In this document: in pieces, positions 25,820 through 33,625 of the stretch | Position numbering within the stretch: the first letter of the stretch is position 1 | Layout: every line of letters begins with the position of its first letter | DNA from: JBBSBL01 sp046330255 | Lineage (GTDB): Bacteria > Actinomycetota > Thermoleophilia > Solirubrobacterales > Solirubrobacteraceae | Length of the DNA stretch: 64,000 nucleotides | NCBI GenBank assembly: GCA_046330255.1 | Contig: JAXLTC010000001.1 | Location: 558,001 to 622,000 of the forward strand | Direction: 5' to 3' | Translations under genes and position numbers: made by a program | Notes under the pieces: model-generated | What the model was told of the DNA's origin: nothing | Databases searched by the model: none | Seen by the model: the letters and a program-made list of their open reading frames with translations, nothing else

Positions 25820-26691
25820 GAGAGGGCGCCGACGCCGGGACGCAGCGTGCGGGCGGCGCGGCGCGCGGCCTCAACGCGCGCCCCGCCGGCCGCCTCCGAG
25901 TACGGCAGGACGCCGGGCGCGGCGTCGGTGTCGCCCGGCTCCGGGCCCTCCGCTGCGAACCGGTAGCCGACGCCGAAGTGCGTATGGATGTAGCACCAGC
26001 CGGGTGACGCGAGCTCCAGCTTGCGGCGCAGCTTGCGCACGAAGACGTCGATGGAGCGGTCGCCGTGCGCCATCGCGTAGCCCCAGACCCGTTGGTAGAT
26101 CTCGTCGCGCTCGAGCACGACCCCCTCGGTGCCCACGAGCAGGTGCAGCAACTCGAACTCGCGCCTGGTGAGGTCGAGGCTCCGCCCGTCGACGAACGCC
26201 TGGAAGAGGTCGGGCCGCACGACAAGCGGGCCGCTGACCAGCGGGGCGCCCGGCGCCGGCGACGAGACCCGTACACCGCGGCGCACGACCGCCTCGAGGC
26301 GCGCGACCACCTCCTCGGGATGGCACGGCTTCGTGATCCAGTCGTCCACGCCGAGCCGCAGCCCGCGCACGCGCTGACCGACCGAGGAGGGGCCCGTGCA
26401 GACGATCACGCCGAGCTCCGGCAGGCCGGCCCGCAGTTCCTCCATGTAGGAGCGCGCGGTGGCGCCGAGCAGGGCGAGGTCGATCACGACCGCGCCGAGG
26501 CGCATTCGCACCAGCGCGTCGACCGACGGCGGGTGCTCGAGCGAGCGGAGCTCCCAGCCCTGTGCCTGGACGCGCTTGGCGAGCACGGCGACGAAGCCGC
26601 CGTCGCGGTCGACGACGGCGATGCGGACGCCGCTCGGCGGGCGGGCGGCTCCGGAGGGGCCGCGCCGGCCCGGGATCTCGGTGAGCGCCAT
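25816..26691 (-). CDS. OmpR/PhoB-family response regulator
   Basis: 291 residues, longer than the usual 225-240 because of N-terminal (about 20) and C-terminal (about 45) extensions. The receiver domain has the phospho-acceptor Asp in VVIDLALLG, and the conserved Lys in WITKPCHPEEV; its first acidic pair is reduced to VVDRD. The C-terminal winged helix is clear (LTRREFELLHLL, IDVFVRKLRRKLE, GVGYRF). No histidine kinase gene is adjacent. Proximity to phoU-pst suggests a phosphate regulator; this is inference. Confidence 0.92.
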   Translation of the reverse strand: MALTEIPGRRGPSGAARPPSGVRIAVVDRDGGFVAVLAKRVQAQGWELRSLEHPPSVDALVRMRLGAVVIDLALLGATARSYMEELRAGLPELGVIVCTGPSSVGQRVRGLRLGVDDWITKPCHPEEVVARLEAVVRRGVRVSSPAPGAPLVSGPLVVRPDLFQAFVDGRSLDLTRREFELLHLLVGTEGVVLERDEIYQRVWGYAMAHGDRSIDVFVRKLRRKLELASPGWCYIHTHFGVGYRFAAEGPEPGDTDAAPGVLPYSEAAGGARVEAARRAARTLRPGVGALS

Positions 26692-26735
26692 CGTGCGTGG
26701 AGTCTAGGCGCCTGGCGGGCGACCGGCGAGGCCGC

Positions 26736-26757
26736 GGTAACCACCCGTTAACACGCT
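26736..26757. promoter_or_regulatory. Possible direct-repeat binding site between divergent genes
   Basis: Two 11-nt units, GGTAACCACCC and GTTAACACGCT, share TAAC at the same position. Tandem 11-nt repeats are the usual target layout of OmpR/PhoB-family regulators, and the site lies 45 bases before the response regulator start and 49 before the DJ-1 gene. Confidence 0.4.
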
Positions 26758-26805
26758 CTGTGCGGGGAATCTCCGGCGTGGGTCGCATTCGCTACCGTCC
26801 CGGCC

Positions 26806-27399
26806 TTGCCGCTGCGGACCGCGTTCCTCGCCTTCCCGGGCCTGACGGCGCTCGATCTCGTCGGCGCCTACGACGCGCTGCGGCGGATCGCCCCGATGGG
26901 CATCGACCCCGCCGCCACGCAGCGCATCGTGGGCACGCACGCGACGATCCAGGACGAGACGGGCCTCACGATGATGCCCGACGGCGTCTACGAGGACCTC
27001 GACGCGTTCGACCTGCTGGTGGTCCCGGGCGGCGTCGGCACGCGTCGGCTCATGCACGACGAGCGGGCGATCTCCTACCTGCGCTCGTGGGGCCGCGGGG
27101 CACGCGGCCGCCCGATCGCGAGCGTCTGCACCGGAGCGCTGCTGCTCGGCGCGGCGGGCTTCCTCAAGGGCCGCCGGGCGACCACCCACCATCTTGCCCG
27201 CGGAGAGCTGGCGCCGTACTGCCGCGAGGTCGTGCGCGGCGAGCGGGTCCTCGAGGACGGGCCGGTGACGACGGCCGCGGGGGTCAGCTCCTCGCTCGAC
27301 CTGGGCCTGCACCTCGTGGAGCGCCACTGGGGCGCCGATGCCAGGGCGCGGGTCTCGGCCGTGATGGAGTACCCCGCCGCCCCGGACGCGGCTGCCTGA
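26806..27399 (+). CDS. DJ-1/PfpI family protein
   Basis: 197 residues from a TTG start. The flavodoxin-like glutaminase fold shows FLAFPGLTALDLVG with the conserved acidic residue, VVPGGVGT, and the nucleophile elbow SVCTGALLLGAAG with the reactive Cys near 106, followed by TTHH. The sequence pattern matches the branch with isonitrile hydratase and AraC-associated sensors. Substrate unknown. It diverges from the response regulator. Confidence 0.88.
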   Translation: MPLRTAFLAFPGLTALDLVGAYDALRRIAPMGIDPAATQRIVGTHATIQDETGLTMMPDGVYEDLDAFDLLVVPGGVGTRRLMHDERAISYLRSWGRGARGRPIASVCTGALLLGAAGFLKGRRATTHHLARGELAPYCREVVRGERVLEDGPVTTAAGVSSSLDLGLHLVERHWGADARARVSAVMEYPAAPDAAA

Positions 27400-27457
27400 G
27401 GCGCGCCGCGCCCGCGCCGGACGGCGCGAATCGCCGGGTGGTCCGGCCCGCGCGGGA

Positions 27458-27463
27458 TACGAT
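27458..27463 (+). promoter_or_regulatory. -10 hexamer TACGAT of the CYTH-CHAD gene
   Basis: TACGAT ends 7 bases before the ATG at 27471, the leaderless spacing found elsewhere in the window. Confidence 0.4.
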
Positions 27464-27470
27464 CGACCCG

Positions 27471-28955
27471 ATGCTGGAGCGAGAGGTCAAGCTGGCGGCG
27501 CCGCCGGGCTTCCGGCTGCCCGAGCTGGACGGCATCGACGGCGTCACGGCGACGGCGCCGGAGCGCCTGGACCGGCTGGCCACCTACTGGGACGCGGAGG
27601 ACCTGCGCCTGGTCCGCTGGGGGGCGACCCTGCGCCATCGCGCCGGCGAGGGCTGGACGGTGAAGCTCCCGCGCGGCGAGGCCGACGGGCTGCTCTCGCG
27701 CACCGAGATCGTGTTCCCCGGCGGCCCGGGTCGACCTCCGCGCGAGGCCGTCGAGCTGCTGCTCGCCCACCTCCACGGGTCTCCGCTGCAGCCGGTAGCG
27801 CGGATGCGCACCATCCGCCTGCGCGTCGTGCTGCGCGATGCGGAGGGCGAGCGCGCGGCCGAGATCGTCGACGACGAGGTCTCCGTGCTCGAGGGACGGC
27901 GCGTCGCGGCGCGCTTCCGCGAGCTCGAGGTCGAGCTGGGCGCCGCCAGCGCCAACGGCCTGCTCGGCCGGGTGGTCGCGCGGCTGGAGGCGGCCGGGGC
28001 CGCCGTCCAGGAGCCGCTGCCCAAGCTGGTGCGCGCGCTCGGCCCGCGCGCGCTGGCCCCGCCCGAGGTGGTGGTGCCCGACGCGGGCCCCGACAGCCCG
28101 GCCGGGGACGTCGTGCGGCGCGCGCTCGCCGCATCGGTCGCGCGCTTCCTCGCGCACGATCCGGGCCTGGTGCTCGGCTCCGACGCGGAGGACACACACC
28201 AGGCGCGCGTCGCACTGCGCCGCCTGCGCAGCGACCTGCGCACGTTCCGGCCGCTGGTCGAGGACGACTGGTGCCGGAGTCTGCGCGCCGAGGCGAAGTG
28301 GCTGGGCGCGCTGCTCGGCGAGGTGCGCGACGCGGAGGTCATGCGCGACGGCATGCGCGAGCGCGCCGCCCCGCTTCCACCGGCCGACAGGGCCGCGCTC
28401 GCCGGCGTGCTGGCCGGCCTGGACGATGTCCGTGAGGAGGCGCGCGGGCGGCTGCTCGCGGCGCGGCGCGAGCCGCGCTTCGCGGCGCTCGTGGATCGCC
28501 TCGTGCACGCCGCCGGCGAGCCCGCGCTCCTGCCGGAGGCCGATCGCCCCGCGCTCGAGGTCCTGCCGCCGCTGGCCGCGCGGCCGTGGCGGCGCCTGCG
28601 CCGCGCGCGCAAGAAGCTGGACGCCGACAGCTCGGACGCCGAGCTGCACGCCCTGCGCCTGCTCACCAAGCGAGCGCGCTACGCGGCCGAGGCGGTCGCG
28701 CCCGCGCTCGGACGCCCGGCGCGGCGCTTCGCGCGCGCGGCCAGCGAGCTGCAGGACGTGCTCGGCGACCACCAGGACGCCACACTCACCCAGGCGTGGC
28801 TGCGCGGGCGCGCCGTCGCCGCAACACCGGCCCAGGCGTTCGCGTGCGGCGAGCTGTGCGCGGTCGAGGCGAGGCTGGCGCTGGAGAGCCGCGCCGCGTG
28901 GACGTCCGCCTGGAAGCCGCTTGCGCGCCGCGGCCGGCAGGCCTTCGGTCGCTGA
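27471..28955 (+). CDS. CYTH-CHAD domain protein
   Basis: 494 residues. The N-terminal CYTH (triphosphate tunnel) domain starts with the diagnostic ExExK motif (EREVK, residues 3-7) and runs to about 200. The CHAD domain (about 215-490) has the paired His/Arg helices HQARVALRRLRSDLRTF and HALRLLTKRARYAAE. CYTH enzymes hydrolyse inorganic triphosphate or organic triphosphates, and CHAD binds polyphosphate. The gene lies back to back with phoU-pst and in the same phosphate block, which supports a role in polyphosphate metabolism. Confidence 0.95.
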   Translation: MLEREVKLAAPPGFRLPELDGIDGVTATAPERLDRLATYWDAEDLRLVRWGATLRHRAGEGWTVKLPRGEADGLLSRTEIVFPGGPGRPPREAVELLLAHLHGSPLQPVARMRTIRLRVVLRDAEGERAAEIVDDEVSVLEGRRVAARFRELEVELGAASANGLLGRVVARLEAAGAAVQEPLPKLVRALGPRALAPPEVVVPDAGPDSPAGDVVRRALAASVARFLAHDPGLVLGSDAEDTHQARVALRRLRSDLRTFRPLVEDDWCRSLRAEAKWLGALLGEVRDAEVMRDGMRERAAPLPPADRAALAGVLAGLDDVREEARGRLLAARREPRFAALVDRLVHAAGEPALLPEADRPALEVLPPLAARPWRRLRRARKKLDADSSDAELHALRLLTKRARYAAEAVAPALGRPARRFARAASELQDVLGDHQDATLTQAWLRGRAVAATPAQAFACGELCAVEARLALESRAAWTSAWKPLARRGRQAFGR

Positions 28956-28963
28956 GCGACCGG

Positions 28964-29653
28964 CTACCCGCGCAGCTTCACGCGCGAGGCGTCGTCGAAC
29001 TCGCGCAGGCGGCCGGTGACGACGAACGCGACCTGCTCCCCGATGTCGACGGCGTTGTCGGCGATGCGCTCCAGCGCGCGCCCCGCGAGCACCATGTGCA
29101 TCGCCCATTCGCGCAGGTCGGCGTCGTCGCCGATCGCCAGCGCCCGGCGGAAGATCCGCTTGTTCAGAGCGTCGATCTCGTCGTCCTGGCGGGTCAGGTC
29201 CTCGGCCAGCATCGCGTCGCGGCGCTCGAACGCGATCCGCGACTGCGCGATCAGCGAGCGCGCGAGCAGCCCCATCCGCTCGACCAGCTCCAGGATGCGC
29301 TCGTCGGTCGGCGGCTCGTGGCCGGCCAGCGGGATCAGCTTGGCGACGTTCACGCACTGGTCGCCCATGCGCTCGATGTGCTTGATCACGTGCAGGATCG
29401 CGGCCAGCAGGCGCAGGTCGGTCGCGACCGGCGCCTGCAGCGCGAGCAGCGCGAGCACGCCCTGGTGCACCTCCACGTAGCGCTCGTCCACGCGATCGTC
29501 GTCGGAGACCACCATCGCGGCGAGCTCGACGTCCTGGTGGCGCAGCGCCTCGAGCGCGCGATCCAGCGACGCCGTGACCATGTCGAGGCCTTCGAGCGCC
29601 TCGTGCTCGAGGCGCTCGAGCTCCTCGCGGAAGTGCTGGCGCGTCTCCTCCAC
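28964..29653 (-). CDS. phoU: Phosphate-specific transport accessory protein PhoU
   Basis: 229 residues with two repeated three-helix PhoU units, each with the metal-binding ExxxD-type patterns (VVSDDDRVD near 48; HIERMGDQCVNVAK near 90; ERIADNAVDIGEQV near 200). PhoU restrains phosphate uptake and the Pho sensor when phosphate is plentiful. Last gene of pstSCAB-phoU, 12 bases after pstB. Confidence 0.96.
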   Translation of the reverse strand: MEETRQHFREELERLEHEALEGLDMVTASLDRALEALRHQDVELAAMVVSDDDRVDERYVEVHQGVLALLALQAPVATDLRLLAAILHVIKHIERMGDQCVNVAKLIPLAGHEPPTDERILELVERMGLLARSLIAQSRIAFERRDAMLAEDLTRQDDEIDALNKRIFRRALAIGDDADLREWAMHMVLAGRALERIADNAVDIGEQVAFVVTGRLREFDDASRVKLRG

Positions 29654-29665
29654 GTCGCTCCCGCC

Positions 29666-30550
29666 CTACCCGAACTTCCCGGTCACGTACTGCTCGGTGC
29701 GCTCGTCGGTCGGGTTCTGGAAGACCTGGTCGGTGCCCCCCGCCTCGACCAGCTCGCCGAGCAGGAAGAACGCGGTGCGATCGGCGACGCGCGCGGCCTG
29801 CTGCATGTTGTGGGTGACGATCACGATCGTGTAGCGCTCCTTGAGCTCCTCGATCAGCTCCTCGATGCGCAGCGTCGCGATCGGGTCGAGCGCGGAGCAG
29901 GGCTCGTCCATCAGGATGACATCCGGCTCCACGGCGATCGTCCGCGCGATGCACAGGCGCTGCTGCTGGCCGCCCGAGAGGCCCGCCCCGGGCGCACCCA
30001 GACGGCCCGAGACCTCCTCCCATAGGCCCGCGCGCCGCAGCGAGCGCTCCACCCGCTCGTCGAGGTCGGCGCCCTTCACGCCGGCCAGCCGGATGCCGGC
30101 CGCGACGTTGTCGTAGATCGACATCGTCGGGAACGGGTTGGGCTTCTGGAAGACCATCCCGATCGCGCGCCGGACGGCGACGACGTCGATGTCGCTCGCG
30201 TAGATGTCGCGCCCGCCGAGCGTGACGGTCCCGGTGGCGCTCGCGCCCGGAACCTCCTCGTGCATCCGGTTCAGGCAGCGCAGCAGCGTCGACTTCCCGC
30301 ACCCCGACGGGCCGATCATCGCGGTCACGTGGCCCGCGCGGTACTCGATCGAGACGTCGCGGATCGCGTGGTTGGGCCCGTAGTGCGCGTCGAGCCCGCG
30401 CACCTGAACGGAGTGGCCGCCGGCACGGGGCTGCGCCGCCGGAGCTCCGGCCGGGCGCGCGCCGGGAGGCGTTACCCGGGGAACCGCCTCCCGGCCGGCC
30501 GGCGGCGGCACGGCCAGGACGTCCTGAGGGGCCTGCGGAGGTTGGCTCAT
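29666..30550 (-). CDS. pstB: Phosphate ABC transporter ATP-binding protein PstB
   Basis: 294 residues. Energises high-affinity phosphate import with PstC/PstA. Walker A GPSGCGKST, Q-loop VFQKPNPFPTMS, signature LSGGQQQRL, Walker B VILMDEPCSALDP and the H-loop VTHNM are intact. About 50 Pro/Ala-rich residues precede the domain, an extension most PstB proteins lack; the ATG 30550 overlaps the pstA stop, so the extension appears to be real. Confidence 0.97.
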   Translation of the reverse strand: MSQPPQAPQDVLAVPPPAGREAVPRVTPPGARPAGAPAAQPRAGGHSVQVRGLDAHYGPNHAIRDVSIEYRAGHVTAMIGPSGCGKSTLLRCLNRMHEEVPGASATGTVTLGGRDIYASDIDVVAVRRAIGMVFQKPNPFPTMSIYDNVAAGIRLAGVKGADLDERVERSLRRAGLWEEVSGRLGAPGAGLSGGQQQRLCIARTIAVEPDVILMDEPCSALDPIATLRIEELIEELKERYTIVIVTHNMQQAARVADRTAFFLLGELVEAGGTDQVFQNPTDERTEQYVTGKFG

Positions 30551-31437
30551 GCGACCAGACGGCTCCTTCTCGCGGCTGCGAACCGCGCGACGAGGGTGAT
30601 CAGCAGGATCAGCGCTACGAGGGTGAGGGCCGAGCCCCACGCCCGCTGGACGACCTCGGCGTTGGCGTTCTGCACGTCGCCGAAGATCTGGATCGGCAGC
30701 GAGTTCATCCGCGCGTTCAGGTCGTAGGAGGTGACGAGGGTCGCCTGGGCGGTGAAGATCAGCGGGGCGGTCTCCCCCATCGCGCGCGCGACGGCGAGCA
30801 GCGAGCCGGTCAGCAGACCGGGCAGCGCGGTCGGGAGCACGACCTTCCAGATCATCCGCCAGCGCGGCGCCCCGAGCGCGAGCGCCGACTCGCGCAGGCC
30901 GTTCGGCACGAGTGCCAGCACGACCTCCGCGGATCGGATCACGACCGGGAGCATCAGCAGCGCCAGCGCCGCCGCGCCCTTCCACGCCGCGAAGCTGCCG
31001 CCGAGCGCGCCGCTGAGCACGAGCGTGATGTAGATGAACAGGCCGAAGACGATCGAGGGCACGCCCGTCAGCACGTCGACGAAGAACCGCACGACGCTCG
31101 CGAGCCGGCTGCCGCGGCCGTACTCCACCAGCCACACGGCCACCCCGATGCCGGTGGGGATCGCCATCGCCGAGGCCACCAGGACCATCTCGAGGGTCCC
31201 GAGCAGCGCGCTGCGGATGCCGCCCGGATTGCCGAGGAAGTTGCCCGTCGGGTCGGTCGTGAAGAACTCGACGCTCAGCGCCCCGAGGCCCTTCTCGACC
31301 AGGTAGTACACGACCAGCACGAGCGGGGCGACCGCGACGACCGTGAGCGCGAGCACGGCGGCGCGCGCGATGCGGTCGGTGCGCCGCCGGCGCGGGCTGA
31401 TCGCGTCGAGCGCGCCGAGACCGCCGACGGCGCTCAC
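30547..31437 (-). CDS. pstA: Phosphate ABC transporter permease PstA
   Basis: 296 residues with six predicted membrane helices. The permease core shows DVLTGVPSIVFGLF and the EAA-like loop ESALALGAPRWRMIWKVVLP. GTG 31437 overlaps the pstC stop and matches the family start. Confidence 0.96.
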   Translation of the reverse strand: MSAVGGLGALDAISPRRRRTDRIARAAVLALTVVAVAPLVLVVYYLVEKGLGALSVEFFTTDPTGNFLGNPGGIRSALLGTLEMVLVASAMAIPTGIGVAVWLVEYGRGSRLASVVRFFVDVLTGVPSIVFGLFIYITLVLSGALGGSFAAWKGAAALALLMLPVVIRSAEVVLALVPNGLRESALALGAPRWRMIWKVVLPTALPGLLTGSLLAVARAMGETAPLIFTAQATLVTSYDLNARMNSLPIQIFGDVQNANAEVVQRAWGSALTLVALILLITLVARFAAARRSRLVA

Positions 31438-32432
31438 GCCTCGGCCTCCGTGACGGCGAGCGAGGTGACCTTGCGCCCGCGCTCGGCGCGCACGACGAAT
31501 CCGCGGGCGACGCCGTTCACCAGCAGCGTGAGCAGGAACAGCACCAGGCCGGCGGCGAGCAGCGAGGAGCGGTGCAGCGGGTCGGCGGAGGCCTCTCCGA
31601 ACTCGTTCGCGATCACGGCCGCCAGCGAGTAGCCCTGGTCGAAGACCTGCTTCCCGATCGTCGCGGCGTTGCCGATCACGAGCGTGACCGCGATCGTCTC
31701 GCCGATCGCGCGGCCGAGGCCGAGCATCGCCGCGCCCGTGATCCCGGCGCGCGAGTACGGCAGCACGGCCATGCGGATCATCTCCCAGCGCGTCGCGCCG
31801 AGCGCGAGGGCCGCCTCCTTCTGGTCCCGCGGGACGGTGGAGATCACCTCGCGCGAGATCGCCGAGACGATCGGCACGATCATGATCGCGAGGATCAGCC
31901 CGGCGATGAAGTAGCTGGGCCCCGCGACGGTTCCGCCGACGAACGGCAGGAACGAGAACGTGTCGGCCATCCACTGCATCGCCGGCTTCAGCGCCGGGAT
32001 CAGCACGAACACGCCCCAGAGGCCGTAGACGACCGACGGCACGGCGGCCAGCAGCTCGACGAGCGTCACCAGCAGGCCGCGGCCGCGCGCCGGCGCGAGC
32101 TCGGTGACGAACAGCGCGGAGGCCACGGCGACCGGCACGCCGATCAGGAGCGCCAGCCCCGACGTGACGAGCGTGCCCACCACCAGCGGCAGCGCGCCGA
32201 ACTGGTCGCGGGCGGGGTTCCAGTCGTTGTCGAGCAGGAAACCGGCCACGCCCTGCTTCGCGAGCACCTCGCGCGAGTCGTCGATCAGGACGAAGAAGAA
32301 GACGACGAGCAGCGCCAGGACGGCGAGCGACAGGCCCAGGAGCCCGTAGCGCAGCGCGCGGTCGGGCAGCCGGGCCGGCGGCGGGCGCTCGAGGCTCGAG
32401 CGCCCGCCGCGGGTGAGCGTTCCGGCTTCCAT
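31434..32432 (-). CDS. pstC: Phosphate ABC transporter permease PstC
   Basis: 332 residues, six predicted membrane helices. The permease motif ELLAAVPSVVYGLWG and the ABC-contact loop KEAALALGATRWEMIRMAVLP are present. The charged N-terminal 30 residues before the first helix are typical of PstC. Its GTG/ATG lies 12 bases after the pstS stop. Confidence 0.96.
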   Translation of the reverse strand: MEAGTLTRGGRSSLERPPPARLPDRALRYGLLGLSLAVLALLVVFFFVLIDDSREVLAKQGVAGFLLDNDWNPARDQFGALPLVVGTLVTSGLALLIGVPVAVASALFVTELAPARGRGLLVTLVELLAAVPSVVYGLWGVFVLIPALKPAMQWMADTFSFLPFVGGTVAGPSYFIAGLILAIMIVPIVSAISREVISTVPRDQKEAALALGATRWEMIRMAVLPYSRAGITGAAMLGLGRAIGETIAVTLVIGNAATIGKQVFDQGYSLAAVIANEFGEASADPLHRSSLLAAGLVLFLLTLLVNGVARGFVVRAERGRKVTSLAVTEAEA

Positions 32433-32444
32433 TCCTCGCGGGCG

Positions 32445-33548
32445 CTAGCCCAGCGCCTTCCCGTTGCATTGGAGTCCGGCGACCTTGGCCTTCGCCTTGG
32501 AGAGGATCGCGGGCGGCAGCGGCGCGTAGTGGAGCTGCTGCGCCTGTGCCTGCCCGGCCCCGAGGCCGTAGTCGAGGAACTGCTTGACGCCCTTGGCCTG
32601 CCCCTCGGCGACGCCCGCCTTGCACATGTCCCGGTAGACGAGGACGAACGTGGCCGAGGCGATCGGATAGGCCTGCGCGCCCGGGGCGTTGATCGCCGAG
32701 AAGCGCAGGTCGGCCGGCACGCTGAGCCCGTTGCCCGCCGCCGAGGTCGACTGCAGCGACGGCACCACGTAGTTGCCGGCCTTGTTCTTGACCGCGGCAA
32801 ACGTGAACCCGTTCGCGAGCGCGTAGGCCTGCTCGACGTAGCCGATCGACCCGTCGGTCTGCTTGACGGCGGCCGCGACTCCGTCGTTGCCCTTGGCGCC
32901 CGTGCCGGTCGGCCACTTGACGGACTTGTCGGACCCGACCTGGCTCGCCCACTGCGGCGAGTGGTCCTCGAGGAAGCTCGTGAACAGCTTCGTCGTGCCG
33001 GACTCGTCGGAGCGGTGTACGACCGTGATCCCGGAGGCCGGCAGCTTCACCCCCGGGTTCTGCCGCGCGATCGCCGGGTCGTTCCAGCTCGTGATCTTCC
33101 CGAGGTAGATGCTCGCGACGGTCGCGCCGTCGAGCTTGAGCCCCTTCGGGACGCCCTTGGCGTTGTAGGACAGGGTCACGGCGCCGAACACCGTGGGGAT
33201 GTCAAGTGGCGTGCCCTTGGCCTGGGCCGCCTTGACCTCCTCGTCCTTCAGCGCGGCGTCGCTGGCGCCGAAGTCGACCGTCCCGGCGGTGAAGTCGGCG
33301 ACTCCCTGGCCGGACCCGACCGCCTGGTAGTTGACCGTCAGGCCCTGCTTGGACCTCAGGTCCGCGCCCCACTGCAGGTAGACCGGCGCCGGGAACGTCG
33401 CTCCCGAGCCGTTGATCGTCCCGCCCGTGCCCGAATCGGCGCCGCTCGAGCCGCCGCAGGCCGCGACGCCCGCCGCGAGGAGCGCCACGGCCGGCAGGCC
33501 GAGGCCGAGCCGCGGCCACCTGTCTCTGCTCTCTCGTTGTCTGTTCAT
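32445..33548 (-). CDS. pstS: Phosphate-binding lipoprotein PstS
   Basis: 367 residues. A signal peptide ends in the lipobox VAAC at about residues 28-31, giving a lipid-anchored phosphate receptor. Phosphate-binding loops are GSGATFPAPVY, QAVGSGQGVADF and HRSDESGTTKLF. The AGGAGG ribosome site lies 9 bases before the ATG. First gene of the operon; a Pho box sits at 33600-33621. Confidence 0.97.
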   Translation of the reverse strand: MNRQRESRDRWPRLGLGLPAVALLAAGVAACGGSSGADSGTGGTINGSGATFPAPVYLQWGADLRSKQGLTVNYQAVGSGQGVADFTAGTVDFGASDAALKDEEVKAAQAKGTPLDIPTVFGAVTLSYNAKGVPKGLKLDGATVASIYLGKITSWNDPAIARQNPGVKLPASGITVVHRSDESGTTKLFTSFLEDHSPQWASQVGSDKSVKWPTGTGAKGNDGVAAAVKQTDGSIGYVEQAYALANGFTFAAVKNKAGNYVVPSLQSTSAAGNGLSVPADLRFSAINAPGAQAYPIASATFVLVYRDMCKAGVAEGQAKGVKQFLDYGLGAGQAQAQQLHYAPLPPAILSKAKAKVAGLQCNGKALG

Positions 33549-33599
33549 GGCCGGCAGCCTCCTGGCCGGAGGCCGCCAGCCTGTTGCCGTGGCGTGGCC

Positions 33600-33621
33600 A
33601 CGATGTGAAGGGGTTGTGAAC
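33600..33621 (-). promoter_or_regulatory. Pho box upstream of pstS
   Basis: Read on the minus strand, two consecutive 11-nt units GTTCACAACCC and CTTCACATCGT occur 52 bases before the pstS start. They match the actinobacterial PhoP direct-repeat unit, whose core is G(G/T)TCAC. Two units at exact 11-nt pitch make binding by a phosphorylated PhoB/PhoP-type regulator likely. Confidence 0.78.
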
Positions 33622-33625
33622 GCGC

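Noticed and set aside
27075..30302. Very long minus-strand open frame (over 1000 codons)
   Set aside because: It runs across the CYTH-CHAD, phoU and pstB genes, its translation is Arg/Pro/Ala-rich and shows no domain; it is a high-GC shadow of the real genes.
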